Part shown: one piece after another, positions 7,881 to 17,748 of the stretch
How the letters are laid out: the number at the start of each line of letters is the position of its first letter
Position numbering within the stretch: the stretch's first letter is position 1
From: Streptomyces caelestis
GTDB lineage: Bacteria > Actinomycetota > Actinomycetes > Streptomycetales > Streptomycetaceae
NCBI RefSeq assembly: GCF_001279005.1
Contig: NZ_LGCN01000228.1
Coordinates: 1 to 64,000, forward strand
Length of the DNA stretch: 64,000 nt
Direction: 5' to 3'
The notes under the pieces: model-generated
Databases searched by the model: none
What the model was told of the DNA's origin: nothing
Seen by the model: the letters and a program-made list of their open reading frames with translations, nothing else
Position numbers and translations under genes: made by a program

Positions 7881-9644
7881 TTACTTCGGCTGCGGCTTGC
7901 GCACCGTCAGGTGCAGCTCCTTCAGCCGGGCCTCCTCCAGCTCCGTCGGCGCGCCCATCATCAGGTCCTGGGCGTTGCCGTTGAGCGGGAAGGCGATGGT
8001 CTCGCGGATGTTGGGCTCGTCGGCGAGGAGCATGACGATGCGGTCCACGCCGGGTGCGATGCCGCCGTGCGGCGGGGCGCCGAAGCGGAACGCGCGGAGC
8101 ATGCCGGCGAACTTCTCCTCGACCGTCTCACGGTCGTAGCCCGCGATCTCGAACGCCTTGAGCATGATCTCCGGCTCGTGGTTCCGGATCGCGCCCGAGG
8201 ACAGCTCGACGCCGTTGCAGACGATGTCGTACTGCCAGCCGAGGACGTCCAGCGGGTCCTGGGTCTCCAGGGCCTCCAGGCCGCCCTGCGGCATCGAGAA
8301 CGGGTTGTGCGAGAAGTCGATCGCGCCGGTGTCCGGGTCCTTCTCGTACATCGGGAAGTCGACGATCCAGCAGAAGCGGAAGACGTCCTCCTCGAAGTGG
8401 CCGGCGCGCTTGGCGGCCTCGACCCGCACCGCGCCCATGATCTTCGAGACCTCGTCGAACTCGCCCGCGCCGAAGAACACCGCGTGACCGGGGGCCAGCG
8501 CGAGACGCTTGGTCAGCTCGGCGACGTTCTCCTCGGTGAGGAACTTCGCGATCGGACCGGTCAGCGAGCCGTCCTCGCCGACGCGCACCCACGCCAGGCC
8601 CTTCGCGCCCTGGGAGACCGCGTAGTCGCCGAGCTGGTCGAAGAACTTGCGGGGCTGGCCGGAGACGTCCGGCACCGGCAGCGCGCGCACGTGCTTGCCG
8701 GCGAACGCCTTGAACTCCGAGCCCTCGAAGACGTCCGTGATGTCGACGAGCTCCAGCTGCGCGCGCAGGTCCGGCTTGTCGGAGCCGTACTTGAGCATCG
8801 CCTCGCGGAACGGGATCCGCGGGAACGGCGACGTCACGTGACGGCCGTTGCCGAACTCCTCGAACAGCTCGGTCATGAGCTTCTCGATCGGCCGGAAGAC
8901 GTCCTCCTGCTCGACGAAGCTCATCTCGACGTCGAGCTGGTAGAACTCGCCCGGCGAGCGGTCCGCGCGGGCGTCCTCGTCGCGGAAGCAGGGCGCGATC
9001 TGGAAGTAGCGGTCGAAGCCGGAGATCATCAGCAGCTGCTTGAACTGCTGCGGCGCCTGCGGCAGCGCGTAGAACTTGCCGGGGTTCAGGCGGGACGGGA
9101 CCACGAAGTCGCGAGCGCCCTCGGGGGAGGTGGCGCTCAGGATCGGGGTCGCCATCTCGTTGAAGCCCAGCGCCGTCATCTTCTGGCGGATCGCCGAGAT
9201 GACCGACGTGCGCAGCAGGATGTTGCGGTGCATGCGCTCGCGGCGCAGGTCCAGGAAGCGGTACTCCAGGCGCCGCTCCTCGTTGACGCCGTCCTCGGCG
9301 TTGATGGTGAAGGGGAGCGGGGCGGCGGCGCCCAGCACCTCGACCGTGGAGACCTCGACCTCGACCTCACCGGTCGGCAGCTCGGCGTTGACGTTCTCCG
9401 CACCGCGCGAGACGACCTCGCCGTCGATACGGACCACCGTCTCCTTGGAGAGCTTGTCCAGCGCGTCGTAGGCCTCGGTGCCCGGGCGGGCCACGAGCTG
9501 CGTGATGCCGTAGTGATCGCGCAGATCGATGAAGAGGATGCCGCCCAGGTCGCGCCGATTGTGCAGCCAGCCACTCAGCCGGACGTCGGTGCCGACGTCA
9601 GAGGCGCGGAGCTCGCCGCAGGTGTGGGACCTGTACCGATGCAT
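7881..9644 (-). CDS. aspS: Aspartyl-tRNA synthetase
   Basis: Class IIb synthetase that loads aspartate on tRNA-Asp, and in bacteria that use the amidotransferase route also on tRNA-Asn. The 587-residue bacterial-type protein starts with an OB-fold anticodon domain ([21 protein letters not shown], split here only by its length), carries motif 2 ([15 protein letters not shown]), a GAD insertion domain, and motif 3 ([13 protein letters not shown]). ATG at 9644 begins [10 protein letters not shown], the normal start for this family. It is monocistronic; a parS site lies 36 bases upstream and a 48-bp terminator palindrome follows. Confidence 0.97.
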   Translation of the reverse strand: MHRYRSHTCGELRASDVGTDVRLSGWLHNRRDLGGILFIDLRDHYGITQLVARPGTEAYDALDKLSKETVVRIDGEVVSRGAENVNAELPTGEVEVEVSTVEVLGAAAPLPFTINAEDGVNEERRLEYRFLDLRRERMHRNILLRTSVISAIRQKMTALGFNEMATPILSATSPEGARDFVVPSRLNPGKFYALPQAPQQFKQLLMISGFDRYFQIAPCFRDEDARADRSPGEFYQLDVEMSFVEQEDVFRPIEKLMTELFEEFGNGRHVTSPFPRIPFREAMLKYGSDKPDLRAQLELVDITDVFEGSEFKAFAGKHVRALPVPDVSGQPRKFFDQLGDYAVSQGAKGLAWVRVGEDGSLTGPIAKFLTEENVAELTKRLALAPGHAVFFGAGEFDEVSKIMGAVRVEAAKRAGHFEEDVFRFCWIVDFPMYEKDPDTGAIDFSHNPFSMPQGGLEALETQDPLDVLGWQYDIVCNGVELSSGAIRNHEPEIMLKAFEIAGYDRETVEEKFAGMLRAFRFGAPPHGGIAPGVDRIVMLLADEPNIRETIAFPLNGNAQDLMMGAPTELEEARLKELHLTVRKPQPK

Positions 9645-9679
9645 CGTCGTTCATCCAGCCTTCGCGGATCGGGGTCGTT

Positions 9680-9693
9680 GTTTCACGTGAAAC
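9680..9693. promoter_or_regulatory. parS: parS centromere site 1
   Basis: Exact 14-bp palindrome GTTTCACGTGAAAC, the Streptomyces parS sequence bound by ParB. It is in the spacer upstream of aspS. Confidence 0.9.
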
Positions 9694-9788
9694 TCCCCCA
9701 AGCCTACCGGCCGGCCCGAGATCGCTTCTCCGTCGTCACGGGCCGGACGAGGTGGCAGTTTTCGCCTCCTTCTTCATAAAGTGGTGCA

Positions 9789-11933
9789 ATGCGCACTGGT
9801 GAGCCCCTGCCCGCCCTGGGGGACGTCCTCGCCGCCCTCGACACCGGACTGTGGCACTGGGACACCGCGACCGGGCTGGTCACGGTCGACGCCGTGGCGG
9901 CACGGCTGCTCGGACTGCCCGCGGCACAGGTCACCCTCACGGAGGCGCAGATCCGGGCCCGCCTGCACCCCGTCGACTGGAACGAGATCACCGGAGTGGT
10001 CCAGCTCGCCGTCGCCGAGGGCACCCTCGCCGAGGTGCGGATCCGGATCATGGACGACCGGAACCGGGTCGCCCGGGTGGTGCGCAGCCGCTCCAAGCCC
10101 TCCTTCGACCGCGCACGCAGGGCGTACGTCCTCACCGGCATCCTCCAGGAGGTCGCCGAGCCCCGGCCGGGCACGCCCGCCGCGCGCAGCGCGGTCACCG
10201 GCGACTGGCGGCGCTCCCGGGAGGCGTTCCTGCTGGACGCCGGCCGGGCGCTGGCGGAGGCCCGGTCGACACAGGAGGTGCTGCGGGTCGCGGCCAACCT
10301 CTCGATGCCGGGCTTCTCACCGGACGGCTTCGCCGTGTTCGGCGTGGAGGGCGACCACCTCACGGTCATCGGCCACCACGGACACGAGCCCGGGTCCGAG
10401 CGCCCGTTCACCACCATGTCGCTGAACACGGACTACCCGGGCGCCGAGGTGGTGCGCACGGGCCGCGCGGTCTACCTCTCCTCCCCGGAGCAGTACGCGG
10501 CCCGCTACCCGCTCACCTGGCCGCTCGCCCAGCCCTTCGGACGGCAGTCCTGGGCGTACCTGCCGCTGACCGTGTCCGGCCGCACCATGGGCGCCTGGCT
10601 GGCGACCTTCGCCTACCCGGTCGCCTTCACCCCCGACGAGCGGTCCGTGCTGACCACGGTCGCCCGGATGCTGGCGCAGGCGCTGTCCCGGGCGGGCACC
10701 GCCGAGAGCGAGCGGGCGCTGAGCGAGGACCTGCAGCGCACGATGCTGCCGAAGCTCGGCCCGGGCATCCCCGGCATGAGCGTCGCCGCCCGCTACATCC
10801 CCACCGGCGGCGGGCTCCAGGTCGGCGGCGACTGGTACGACGTCGTCCCTCTGCCCGGGGGCGCCTCCCGGACGAAGCCCGGGGGAGGGCGGTTCGCCCT
10901 GGTCATCGGGGACGTCCAGGGCCACGACGTACGGGCGGCGGGGCTGATGGGCCAGCTGCGGACGGCGCTGCGGGCGTACGCCTCGGAGGGGCACCGCCCC
11001 GACGCCGTCCTGTCCCGCGCCTCCCGCTTCCTGCACGGGATCGGCGAGGCGGACCCCGCCGAGCTCCGCTTCGCGACCTGTCTGTACGTCGAGGTCGACC
11101 CGGCGAGCGGGATGCTGGAGGCCGCCCGCGCCGGACACCCGGAACCGGTGATCCGCATGGCCGACAAAACGGTGCTGGCCCGGCCGACGGCGGGCGGACC
11201 GCCGCTGGGCGTCGACCCGGACGCCGACTACCCGACCACCCGCTTCGTCCTGGAGTCCGGCGAGACCATGCTGATCTGCACGGACGGGCTGATCGAGACC
11301 GGCGGCCACGACCTGGAGACCGGCTGGCGGCGGCTGCGCACCGTCCTCGAGGAACACGAGGGCGACCAGGAGGAACTGGCCGACGCCCTGGTGCAGGCGG
11401 TGCACGGCCCCTCCTCGCACCACACCACCGGCCCGCTCGCCGACCGCCGCGAGGACGACATCGCCATGATGCTGCTGTCCCGGCAGGGCGAGGGCGGCGA
11501 CGCGCGGACGGACCCGACGGCGCCGCCGAGGCGACGCACGGCGCTGACGGTGGCACAGGACGAGCCCGAGCGGATCTCGGTGGCCCGGCAGCAACTGCGC
11601 GAGCTGCTGCACGACTGGCCCTCGCCGGACCAGGTGGACTCGGCGGTGCTGCTGCTGTCGGAGCTGCTCACCAACGTCCTCGTGCACACCGACACCGACG
11701 CCCTGCTGCTCGCCGAGGTCACCGGCGGGCGGGAGGGCCGCCGGATGCGCATCGAGGTCACCGACGCCGGCGACGACCTGCCGCACGTGCGCAGACCGGG
11801 CGAGCTGGCGTCCTCCGGACGCGGTCTGGTCCTGATCGAGCTCCTCGCCCACACCTGGGGCGTCGCCCCGCGCGGCAGGGGCAAGAGCATCTGGTTCGAG
11901 CTGTACGAGACGGAGGGGGCCCGCCCCGGCTGA
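9789..11933 (+). CDS. PAS-GAF-SpoIIE phosphatase-HATPase regulator
   Basis: A 714-residue multidomain signalling protein. Order: PAS-like region (about residues 10-120), GAF domain (150-310), PPM/SpoIIE phosphatase (330-560) with VGGDWYD near 345, VIGDVQGHD, ARAGHPEP and CTDGLIE metal-site motifs, and a C-terminal anti-sigma-type ATPase (600-705) with SELLTN near 623 and SSGRGLVLI. In this class the phosphatase acts on phosphorylated anti-anti-sigma factors while the ATPase is of the RsbW kinase fold, so one protein may switch a partner in both directions. No cognate sigma or STAS gene is adjacent. A short repeat-like insert lies in the phosphatase coding region at 10861-10888. Confidence 0.9.
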   Translation: MRTGEPLPALGDVLAALDTGLWHWDTATGLVTVDAVAARLLGLPAAQVTLTEAQIRARLHPVDWNEITGVVQLAVAEGTLAEVRIRIMDDRNRVARVVRSRSKPSFDRARRAYVLTGILQEVAEPRPGTPAARSAVTGDWRRSREAFLLDAGRALAEARSTQEVLRVAANLSMPGFSPDGFAVFGVEGDHLTVIGHHGHEPGSERPFTTMSLNTDYPGAEVVRTGRAVYLSSPEQYAARYPLTWPLAQPFGRQSWAYLPLTVSGRTMGAWLATFAYPVAFTPDERSVLTTVARMLAQALSRAGTAESERALSEDLQRTMLPKLGPGIPGMSVAARYIPTGGGLQVGGDWYDVVPLPGGASRTKPGGGRFALVIGDVQGHDVRAAGLMGQLRTALRAYASEGHRPDAVLSRASRFLHGIGEADPAELRFATCLYVEVDPASGMLEAARAGHPEPVIRMADKTVLARPTAGGPPLGVDPDADYPTTRFVLESGETMLICTDGLIETGGHDLETGWRRLRTVLEEHEGDQEELADALVQAVHGPSSHHTTGPLADRREDDIAMMLLSRQGEGGDARTDPTAPPRRRTALTVAQDEPERISVARQQLRELLHDWPSPDQVDSAVLLLSELLTNVLVHTDTDALLLAEVTGGREGRRMRIEVTDAGDDLPHVRRPGELASSGRGLVLIELLAHTWGVAPRGRGKSIWFELYETEGARPG
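10861..10888. repeat. REP-like element inside a coding sequence
   Basis: GCGCCTCCCGG...CCCGGGGGAGG, an inverted element of a kind seen between Streptomyces genes, here in frame in the phosphatase gene, adding roughly ASRTKPGGG after LPGG. Confidence 0.45.
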
Positions 11934-11942
11934 ACCGGTGGC

Positions 11943-12575
11943 TCAGCCGGCCGGGGGACCGCCGTGCCCGGGAAGCCGGCCGCCCGGCGGCACGTACCGC
12001 ACCCGGCCCGCCGGGTCCGTCACCGGTGTGAACCCGGCGGCCCGCAGGAGGGCGGCGTACCTGGTCCGGTAGCGACGGCGGACGGCGAGTCCGCCGGGGA
12101 CGAGGGCCATCACCGCCGCCCAGAAGACGACGGTGAGGACGACGGCCGTGGCACCCGAGCCGAGCAGCAGGCCGAGCGGCAGGGCCGGCGGGACGGCGGC
12201 GACGCCGGCGAGCAGGATCATCTGCCGGTCGGTGTACATCGTGCTGATGTCGAACGTGATGCGGGCCTTGAGGAGCTCGACCGCCTCGGGCGCGAGGCGC
12301 GGCAGCTCGCCGCCGTGGGCGGCCCTCGGATAGCGCGCCCGGTTGCGCGCGGCCCGCTCGCGGGCCGCGGGGCCGGGGTCGGGCACGATCACGACCAGGT
12401 ACTGGTCGCCCTTCGGCCCGCCGCCCTGCCGTACGTCCGCGTACTGGTATCCGAACTCCTGGGCCATGGCGGCGAACCGGGCGAGCTTCGTCGTGGTCGG
12501 CATGGCGCAGGTGACCCGTACGGGCTCCCCGCTCTCCATCCGCCGCAGCATCTTCCGTACCCGGCGCTCGCTCAT
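11943..12575 (-). CDS. Membrane protein of unknown function
   Basis: A 210-residue protein I do not recognise. The N-terminal half is basic and mixed alpha/beta (MSERRVRKMLRRMESGEPVR, then a YQYADVRQGG segment); residues about 130-175 form two closely spaced membrane helices (LLAGVAAVPPALPLGLLLG and AVVLTVVFWAAVMALV), and a short basic tail ends in GHGGPPAG. The start at 12575 is preceded by GGAGGGCGGGGC; an upstream in-frame start is much weaker. It converges with the phosphatase gene with 9 bases between stops and shares no operon with the pirin gene, from which a hairpin separates it. Confidence 0.7.
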   Translation of the reverse strand: MSERRVRKMLRRMESGEPVRVTCAMPTTTKLARFAAMAQEFGYQYADVRQGGGPKGDQYLVVIVPDPGPAARERAARNRARYPRAAHGGELPRLAPEAVELLKARITFDISTMYTDRQMILLAGVAAVPPALPLGLLLGSGATAVVLTVVFWAAVMALVPGGLAVRRRYRTRYAALLRAAGFTPVTDPAGRVRYVPPGGRLPGHGGPPAG

Positions 12576-12601
12576 CGGTGCCCCGCCCTCCCCTCGGCAG
12601 A

Positions 12602-12641
12602 CCGGCCGTGCACGGACATCGTCGTGTCCGTGCACGGCCGG
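12602..12641. terminator. Terminator hairpin downstream of pirin gene
   Basis: 17-bp perfect arms (beginning CCGGCCGTGCACGGACA) around TCGTCG, just beyond the pirin stop and before the promoter region of the next minus-strand gene. Confidence 0.8.
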
Positions 12642-12666
12642 GATCACTGCCTGACGCGGGCAGTCT

Positions 12667-13659
12667 TCAGGCGCCGTCGTTGCCGACCGCCGGTCCGCCC
12701 TCGGACATGCCGTGCACCGCCGGGACCGTGCCGAGCCGTCCCTTCTGGAAGTCCTCGAAGGCCTGCTGGAGCTCGTCGCGGGTGTTCATCACGAACGGGC
12801 CGTAGTGGGCCATCGGCTCCCGGATCGGCCGGCCGCCGAGGAGGACGACCTCCAGGTCCGGGGTGTGGGAGTCCTGCCTCTCGTCCGCGCGCACGGTCAG
12901 CGAGGAGCCGGCCCCGAAGACCGCCGTCTGACCCAGGTGGATCGGACGCCGCTCGGCGCCGACCGCGCCCCTGCCCGCCATGACGTACACCAGGCCGTTG
13001 AAGTCCTCCCGCCAGGGCAGGGTGATCTCCGCACCCGGAGCCAGCGTCGCGTGCACCATCGTGATCGGCGTGTGCGTGACGCCGGGGCCCTCGTGGCCGT
13101 CCAGCTCACCGGCGATGACCCGCAGCAGCGCGCCGCCGTCGGGGGAGGCGAGCAGCTGGACGCTGCCACCGCGGATGTCCTGGTAGCGCGGCGCCATCAT
13201 CTTGTCCTTGGCGGGCAGGTTCACCCACAGCTGGAGCCCGTGGAAGAGCCCGCCGGAGACGACGAGCTGCTCCGGCGGCGCCTCGATGTGGAGCAGGCCG
13301 CTGCCGGCCGTCATCCACTGGGTGTCGCCGTTGGTGATGGTGCCGCCACCGCCGTGGGAGTCCTGGTGGTCGAAGACCCCGTCGATGATGTAGGTGACGG
13401 TCTCGAAGCCGCGGTGCGGGTGCCAGGGCGTTCCCTTCGGCTCTCCCGGCGCGTACTCCACCTCACCCATCTGGTCCATCATGATGAACGGGTCGAGGTG
13501 GCGGTAGTTGATCCCGGCGAACGCCCGGCGCACCGGGAAGCCCTCGCCCTCGAAACCGCTCGGCGCGGTCGTGACGGTGAGCACGGGACGTGCCACGGCG
13601 TCGGCGGGCGCGGTCACGCGGGGCAGCGTCAACGGGTTCTCGACGGTCACTGCAGGCAT
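12667..13659 (-). CDS. Pirin family protein
   Basis: A 330-residue bicupin. The N-terminal cupin has the pirin metal-site signature HPHRGFETVTYI with the later HIEAP residues, fitting a His3-Glu iron site. Bacterial pirins are quercetinase-like dioxygenases or redox-linked regulators of metabolism; in Streptomyces a pirin has been linked to acyl-CoA dehydrogenase activity. An acyl-CoA dehydrogenase gene lies only 0.8 kb away, though in a separate unit. GGAGGT precedes the ATG by six bases. Upstream, TTGAGC/TTGAAC direct repeats (13691-13703) could be a regulator site. Confidence 0.9.
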   Translation of the reverse strand: MPAVTVENPLTLPRVTAPADAVARPVLTVTTAPSGFEGEGFPVRRAFAGINYRHLDPFIMMDQMGEVEYAPGEPKGTPWHPHRGFETVTYIIDGVFDHQDSHGGGGTITNGDTQWMTAGSGLLHIEAPPEQLVVSGGLFHGLQLWVNLPAKDKMMAPRYQDIRGGSVQLLASPDGGALLRVIAGELDGHEGPGVTHTPITMVHATLAPGAEITLPWREDFNGLVYVMAGRGAVGAERRPIHLGQTAVFGAGSSLTVRADERQDSHTPDLEVVLLGGRPIREPMAHYGPFVMNTRDELQQAFEDFQKGRLGTVPAVHGMSEGGPAVGNDGA

Positions 13660-13726
13660 GTCGGTACCTCCTTGGGTACGCCCACTTTAGTTGAGCGTTG
13701 AACTTCTTGCCACTCCGAACGACGAA

Positions 13727-13752
13727 GGCCCGGAGGACATTCCCTCCGGGCC
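13727..13752. terminator. Terminator hairpin downstream of SseB-like gene
   Basis: 10-bp perfect arms GGCCCGGAGG/CCTCCGGGCC, 6-nt loop, 45 bases past the SseB-like stop. Confidence 0.7.
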
Positions 13753-13796
13753 CGGCATGGGTATCGCACGTGCCAGCCGTCCGCGCGGCGACGGCT

Positions 13797-14261
13797 TCAG
13801 CCGTACATCCGGCGCATCGCGAACTCGACCATCTGCTCCACGGCCTTGGCGTCGAACACCATCCGGTGCTCGCCCTCCATGTCGAGCACGAAGCCGTACC
13901 CCGTGGGCAGCAGGTCGATCACCTCGGCGCCGGTGATCACGAAGTACTTGGACTCCTTGCCCGCGTACCGCCGCAGCTCCTTGAGCGAGGTGAACATCGG
14001 GATCACCGGCTGCTGGGTGTTGTGCAGGGCGAGGAATCCGGGGTTGTCCCCGCGCGGGCAGTAGACCTTGGAGGTGGCGAAGATCTGCTGGAAGTCCTCG
14101 GCCGCCATCTGCCCCGTGGTGAACGCGCGCACCGCGTCGGCGAGCGAGGGCGCGGACGGCTCCGGATACAGCGGCGCCTGCTGCCCGTACCCGCCCTGCA
14201 TCTGCTGCTGCGGCGGGACGTAACCCTGCTGTGCCCCTGCGCTCTGGTCGTAGCCGTACAT
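13797..14261 (-). CDS. SseB-domain protein
   Basis: A 154-residue protein with a disordered Tyr/Gln/Gly-rich head (MYGYDQSAGAQQGYVPPQQQ) and an SseB N-terminal-type domain (VYCPRGDNPGFLALHNTQQP ... VIPMFTSLKELRRYAG). Such domains occur in secretion-linked or enhanced-serine-sensitivity proteins; the role in Streptomyces is unknown. Neither the ATG at 14261 nor a GTG at 14300 has a strong ribosome binding site; 14261 is preferred because the extra residues are not family-like. It is divergent from the acyl-CoA dehydrogenase gene. Confidence 0.8.
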   Translation of the reverse strand: MYGYDQSAGAQQGYVPPQQQMQGGYGQQAPLYPEPSAPSLADAVRAFTTGQMAAEDFQQIFATSKVYCPRGDNPGFLALHNTQQPVIPMFTSLKELRRYAGKESKYFVITGAEVIDLLPTGYGFVLDMEGEHRMVFDAKAVEQMVEFAMRRMYG

Positions 14262-14324
14262 GCCGCACAGACTACTGATCCGGCGGGAGGGCTGGGTCAC
14301 AGATGTCCGGATCGGGGTTGCTTC

Positions 14325-14350
14325 TTATTACCGGCGGGTAGCATCATCGG
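14325..14350. promoter_or_regulatory. Possible operator before acyl-CoA dehydrogenase
   Basis: A near-palindrome TTACCGGCGGGTAGC is followed 20 bases on by TACTTGCCGGTACG. Both halves resemble TetR-family fatty-acid-regulator boxes; no exact known motif is matched. Confidence 0.35.
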
Positions 14351-14424
14351 AGCTACTTGCCGGTACGTGAATCAGTTGCGAGGAGTCAGCGCCTCGCCGA
14401 TACCTCTCTAACGGAGCCGTCGCC

Positions 14425-16251
14425 ATGGGGCACTACAAGTCGAATCTCCGCGACATCGAGTTCAACCTCTTCGAAGTACTCGGGCGCGACAAGCTGTACG
14501 GCACGGGCCCGTTCGAGGAGATGGACGTCGAGACCGCGAAGAGCATCCTGGAGGAGCTCACCCGCCTCTCGGAGAACGAACTGGCGGAGTCCTTCACCGA
14601 CGCCGACCGCAACCCCCCGGTCTTCGACCCGGAGACCAGCACCGCGCCGGTCCCGGCGTCCTTCAGGAAGAGCTACCAGGCCTTCATGGACTCGGAGTAC
14701 TGGCGCCTGGGCCTGCCCGAGGAGATCGGCGGCACCACCGCCCCCCGCTCCCTCATCTGGGCCTACGCCGAGCTCATCCTCGGCGCCAACCCGGCGGTGT
14801 GGATGTACTCCTCCGGCCCCGCCTTCGCCGGCATCCTCTTCGAGGAGGGCAACGAGGTCCAGAAGCACATCGCGAAGTTCGCCACCGAGAAGCAGTGGGG
14901 CTCCACGATGGTGCTCACCGAGCCGGACGCCGGCTCGGACGTGGGCGCCGGCCGCACCAAGGCCGTGCGGCAGGAGGACGGCTCCTGGCACATCGAGGGC
15001 GTGAAGCGGTTCATCACCTCCGGTGAGCACGACATGTCGGAGAACATCCTCCACTACGTGCTGGCCCGTCCCGAGGGCGCCGGACCCGGCACCAAGGGCC
15101 TGTCCCTCTTCCTCGTCCCGAAGTACCTCTTCGACTTCGAGACCGGCGAGCTGGGCGAGCGCAACGGCGTCTACGCCACCAACGTCGAGCACAAGATGGG
15201 CCTGAAGGCCTCCAACACCTGCGAGATGACGTTCGGCGACAAGCACCCCGCCAAGGGCTGGCTGATCGGCGACAAGCACGACGGCATCCGCCAGATGTTC
15301 CGCATCATCGAGTTCGCCCGCATGATGGTCGGCACGAAGGCGATCTCCACGCTCTCCACCGGCTACCTCAACGCGCTGGAGTACGCCAAGGAGCGCGTCC
15401 AGGGTCCCGACCTGGCCGAATTCATGGACAAGTCGGCCCCCAAGGTCACCATCACGCACCACCCGGACGTCCGCCGCTCCCTCATGACGCAGAAGGCCTA
15501 CGCGGAGGGCATGCGCGCCCTGGTGATGTACACCGCCTCCGTCCAGGACGCCATCCAGGTCAAGGAGGCGAACGGCGAGGACGCCTCCACCGAGCACGCG
15601 CTGAACGACCTGCTCCTGCCGATCGTCAAGGGCTACGGCTCCGAGAAGGCCTACGAGCAGCTCGCCCAGTCGCTGCAGACCTTCGGCGGCTCCGGCTTCC
15701 TGCAGGAGTACCCGATCGAGCAGTACATCCGGGACTCCAAGATCGACACCCTGTACGAGGGCACCACCGCCATCCAGGGCCAGGACTTCTTCTTCCGGAA
15801 GATCGTCCGCAACCAGGGCGCGGCGCTGAACTCGCTGGCCGAGGACATCAAGAAGTTCCTGGCGCTCGGCGAGGGCGGCGAGGAGCTCGGCGCGGCCCGC
15901 GAGCACCTGGCCAAGGCGGCCGTCGAGCTGGAGGCCGTCGTCGGCCTGATGCTCACCGACCTCGCGGCCACCGAGCAGGACGTCAAGAACATCTACAAGG
16001 TGGGCCTGAACACCACCCGCCTGCTGATGGCCTCCGGTGACGTGATCGTCGGCTACCTGCTCCTCAAGGGCGCGGCGGTCGCTGCCGAGAAGCTCCGGAC
16101 CGCCTCCACCAAGGACGTGGCCTTCTACACCGGCAAGATCGCGGCGGCGAAGTTCTTCGCGGCCAACGTCCTGCCCGGCGTCACCCTGGCCCGCAAGGTC
16201 GCCGAGGGCGTCGAGCTGGACCTGATGGAACTGGACGAGGCGGCCTTCTGA
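14425..16251 (+). CDS. Acyl-CoA dehydrogenase, FadE5/DmdC-like
   Basis: A 608-residue flavoprotein that should introduce the alpha-beta double bond into acyl-CoA. It is longer than the classic 380-residue enzymes because of an extra C-terminal helical domain, as in FadE5 and DmdC. Visible marks: [14 protein letters not shown] (flavin/substrate loop near 165), FITSGEHD, and [13 protein letters not shown] near residue 445 with the likely catalytic Glu. The N-terminal extension [20 protein letters not shown] is typical of this long group. It is monocistronic, with a possible operator upstream and a 13-bp-arm hairpin after the stop. Confidence 0.93.
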   Translation: MGHYKSNLRDIEFNLFEVLGRDKLYGTGPFEEMDVETAKSILEELTRLSENELAESFTDADRNPPVFDPETSTAPVPASFRKSYQAFMDSEYWRLGLPEEIGGTTAPRSLIWAYAELILGANPAVWMYSSGPAFAGILFEEGNEVQKHIAKFATEKQWGSTMVLTEPDAGSDVGAGRTKAVRQEDGSWHIEGVKRFITSGEHDMSENILHYVLARPEGAGPGTKGLSLFLVPKYLFDFETGELGERNGVYATNVEHKMGLKASNTCEMTFGDKHPAKGWLIGDKHDGIRQMFRIIEFARMMVGTKAISTLSTGYLNALEYAKERVQGPDLAEFMDKSAPKVTITHHPDVRRSLMTQKAYAEGMRALVMYTASVQDAIQVKEANGEDASTEHALNDLLLPIVKGYGSEKAYEQLAQSLQTFGGSGFLQEYPIEQYIRDSKIDTLYEGTTAIQGQDFFFRKIVRNQGAALNSLAEDIKKFLALGEGGEELGAAREHLAKAAVELEAVVGLMLTDLAATEQDVKNIYKVGLNTTRLLMASGDVIVGYLLLKGAAVAAEKLRTASTKDVAFYTGKIAAAKFFAANVLPGVTLARKVAEGVELDLMELDEAAF

Positions 16252-16312
16252 GCCCTTCCGGGACCCCCCGGACCTCCCCGGACAGACCCCACGAGATCCA
16301 GCCGGACCCCGC

Positions 16313-16350
16313 CCGAGGGCCCGCTCCCGCGCAGGGAAGCGGGCCCTCGG
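16313..16350. terminator. Terminator hairpin after acyl-CoA dehydrogenase
   Basis: Perfect 13-bp arms (CCGAGGGCCCGCT and complement), 12-nt loop. Confidence 0.75.
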
Positions 16351-16368
16351 CCTCGTTAAGGTGAACCC

Positions 16369-17667
16369 ATGAGCGCTCCCTCCCGCTTCGACCGCGGCCA
16401 CACCGACGACCTGATGTCCTTCCTGGCGGCGAGTCCCACGCCGTACCACGCCGTGGCGAACGCCGCCGAGCGGCTGGAGAAGGCGGGCTTCCGTCAGGTC
16501 GCGGAGACGGACGCCTGGGACGGGTCGGCGGGCGGCAGGTACGTGCTGCGCGGCGGCGCGATCATCGCCTGGTACGTCCCCGAGGGCGCGGACGCGCACA
16601 CCCCCTTCCGGATCGTCGGCGCCCACACCGACTCGCCCAACCTGCGCGTCAAGCCCCGGCCCGACAGCGGGGCGCACGGCTGGCGCCAGCTGGCCGTGGA
16701 GATCTACGGCGGACCGCTGCTCAACTCCTGGCTCGACCGCGACCTGGGGCTGGCCGGCCGGCTGTCCCTGCGCGACGGCTCCACCCGCCTGGTCGACGTC
16801 GACCGTCCCCTGCTGCGGGTCCCCCAGCTCGCCGTCCACCTGGACCGCTCCGTCAACTCCGACGGCCTCAAGCTCGACAAGCAGCGGCACATGCAGCCGG
16901 TGTGGGGCCTGGGCGACGACGTGCGCGACGGCGACCTGATCGCCTTCCTGGAGGAGACCGCCGGCATCCCGTCCGGCGAGGTCACCGGCTGGGACCTGAT
17001 GGTCCACTCCGTCGAACCGCCCGCCTACCTGGGCCGCGACCGCGAGCTGGTGGCGGGCCCGCGCATGGACAACCTGCTCTCCGTGCACGCCGGCACGGCC
17101 GCGCTCGCCGCGGTGGCCGGCAAGGGCTCCGGCCTCTCCCACATCCCCGTCCTCGCCGCCTTCGACCACGAGGAGAACGGCTCCCAGTCCGACAGCGGCG
17201 CGGACGGCCCGCTGCTCGGCGGCGTCCTGGAGCGTTCGGTGTTCGCGCGCGGGGGGTCGTACGAGGACCGGGCCCGCGCCTTCGCCGGCACCGTCTGCCT
17301 CTCCTCCGACACCGGTCACGCCGTGCACCCCAACTACGCGGAGCGGCACGACCCGACGCACCACCCGCGCGTCGACGGCGGCCCCCTCCTCAAGGTCAAC
17401 GTCAACAACCGGTACGCCACGGACGGATTCGGCCGGGCGGTCTTCGCGGCGGCCTGCGAGAAGGCGGGCGTGCCGTTCCAGTCCTTCGTCTCCAACAACG
17501 CGATGCCGTGCGGCACCACCATCGGCCCGATCACGGCGGCCCGGCACGGCATCAGGACCGTCGACATCGGCGTGGCCATCCTGTCGATGCACAGCGCCCG
17601 CGAACTGTGCGGCGCGAAGGACCCGTTCCTGCTGGCGAACGCCCTCGTCGCGTTCCTCGACGGGTAG
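16369..17667 (+). CDS. M18 family aminopeptidase
   Basis: A 432-residue cytoplasmic dizinc aminopeptidase, releasing N-terminal acidic or neutral residues from peptides. The M18 metal-site segments are all visible: AHTDSPNLRVKP (residues 84-95), EIYGGPLLNSWLDRDLGLAG, DHEENGSQSDSGADGPLL (catalytic Glu pair) and SSDTGHAVHPNY, plus the C-terminal HSARELCG with the last metal His. Length matches the family. It starts 17 bases after the previous gene's terminator and stands alone. Confidence 0.94.
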   Translation: MSAPSRFDRGHTDDLMSFLAASPTPYHAVANAAERLEKAGFRQVAETDAWDGSAGGRYVLRGGAIIAWYVPEGADAHTPFRIVGAHTDSPNLRVKPRPDSGAHGWRQLAVEIYGGPLLNSWLDRDLGLAGRLSLRDGSTRLVDVDRPLLRVPQLAVHLDRSVNSDGLKLDKQRHMQPVWGLGDDVRDGDLIAFLEETAGIPSGEVTGWDLMVHSVEPPAYLGRDRELVAGPRMDNLLSVHAGTAALAAVAGKGSGLSHIPVLAAFDHEENGSQSDSGADGPLLGGVLERSVFARGGSYEDRARAFAGTVCLSSDTGHAVHPNYAERHDPTHHPRVDGGPLLKVNVNNRYATDGFGRAVFAAACEKAGVPFQSFVSNNAMPCGTTIGPITAARHGIRTVDIGVAILSMHSARELCGAKDPFLLANALVAFLDG

Positions 17668-17748
17668 TCAACTGCCGTACGGCGCATGGGTGACGCCCGC
17701 CCGGGTACCCGGTCCGCACCGGAAACACCGGACAGGGAGGCGACACTC

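Noticed and set aside
8833..8844. CGTCACGTGACG as a third parS
   Set aside because: The outer bases differ from GTTTCACGTGAAAC and it lies in aspS coding sequence; it is a chance CACGTG palindrome.
14386..17592. A 1068-codon minus-strand open frame
   Set aside because: It is antisense to two well-supported genes (acyl-CoA dehydrogenase and M18 peptidase) and has no recognisable domain.
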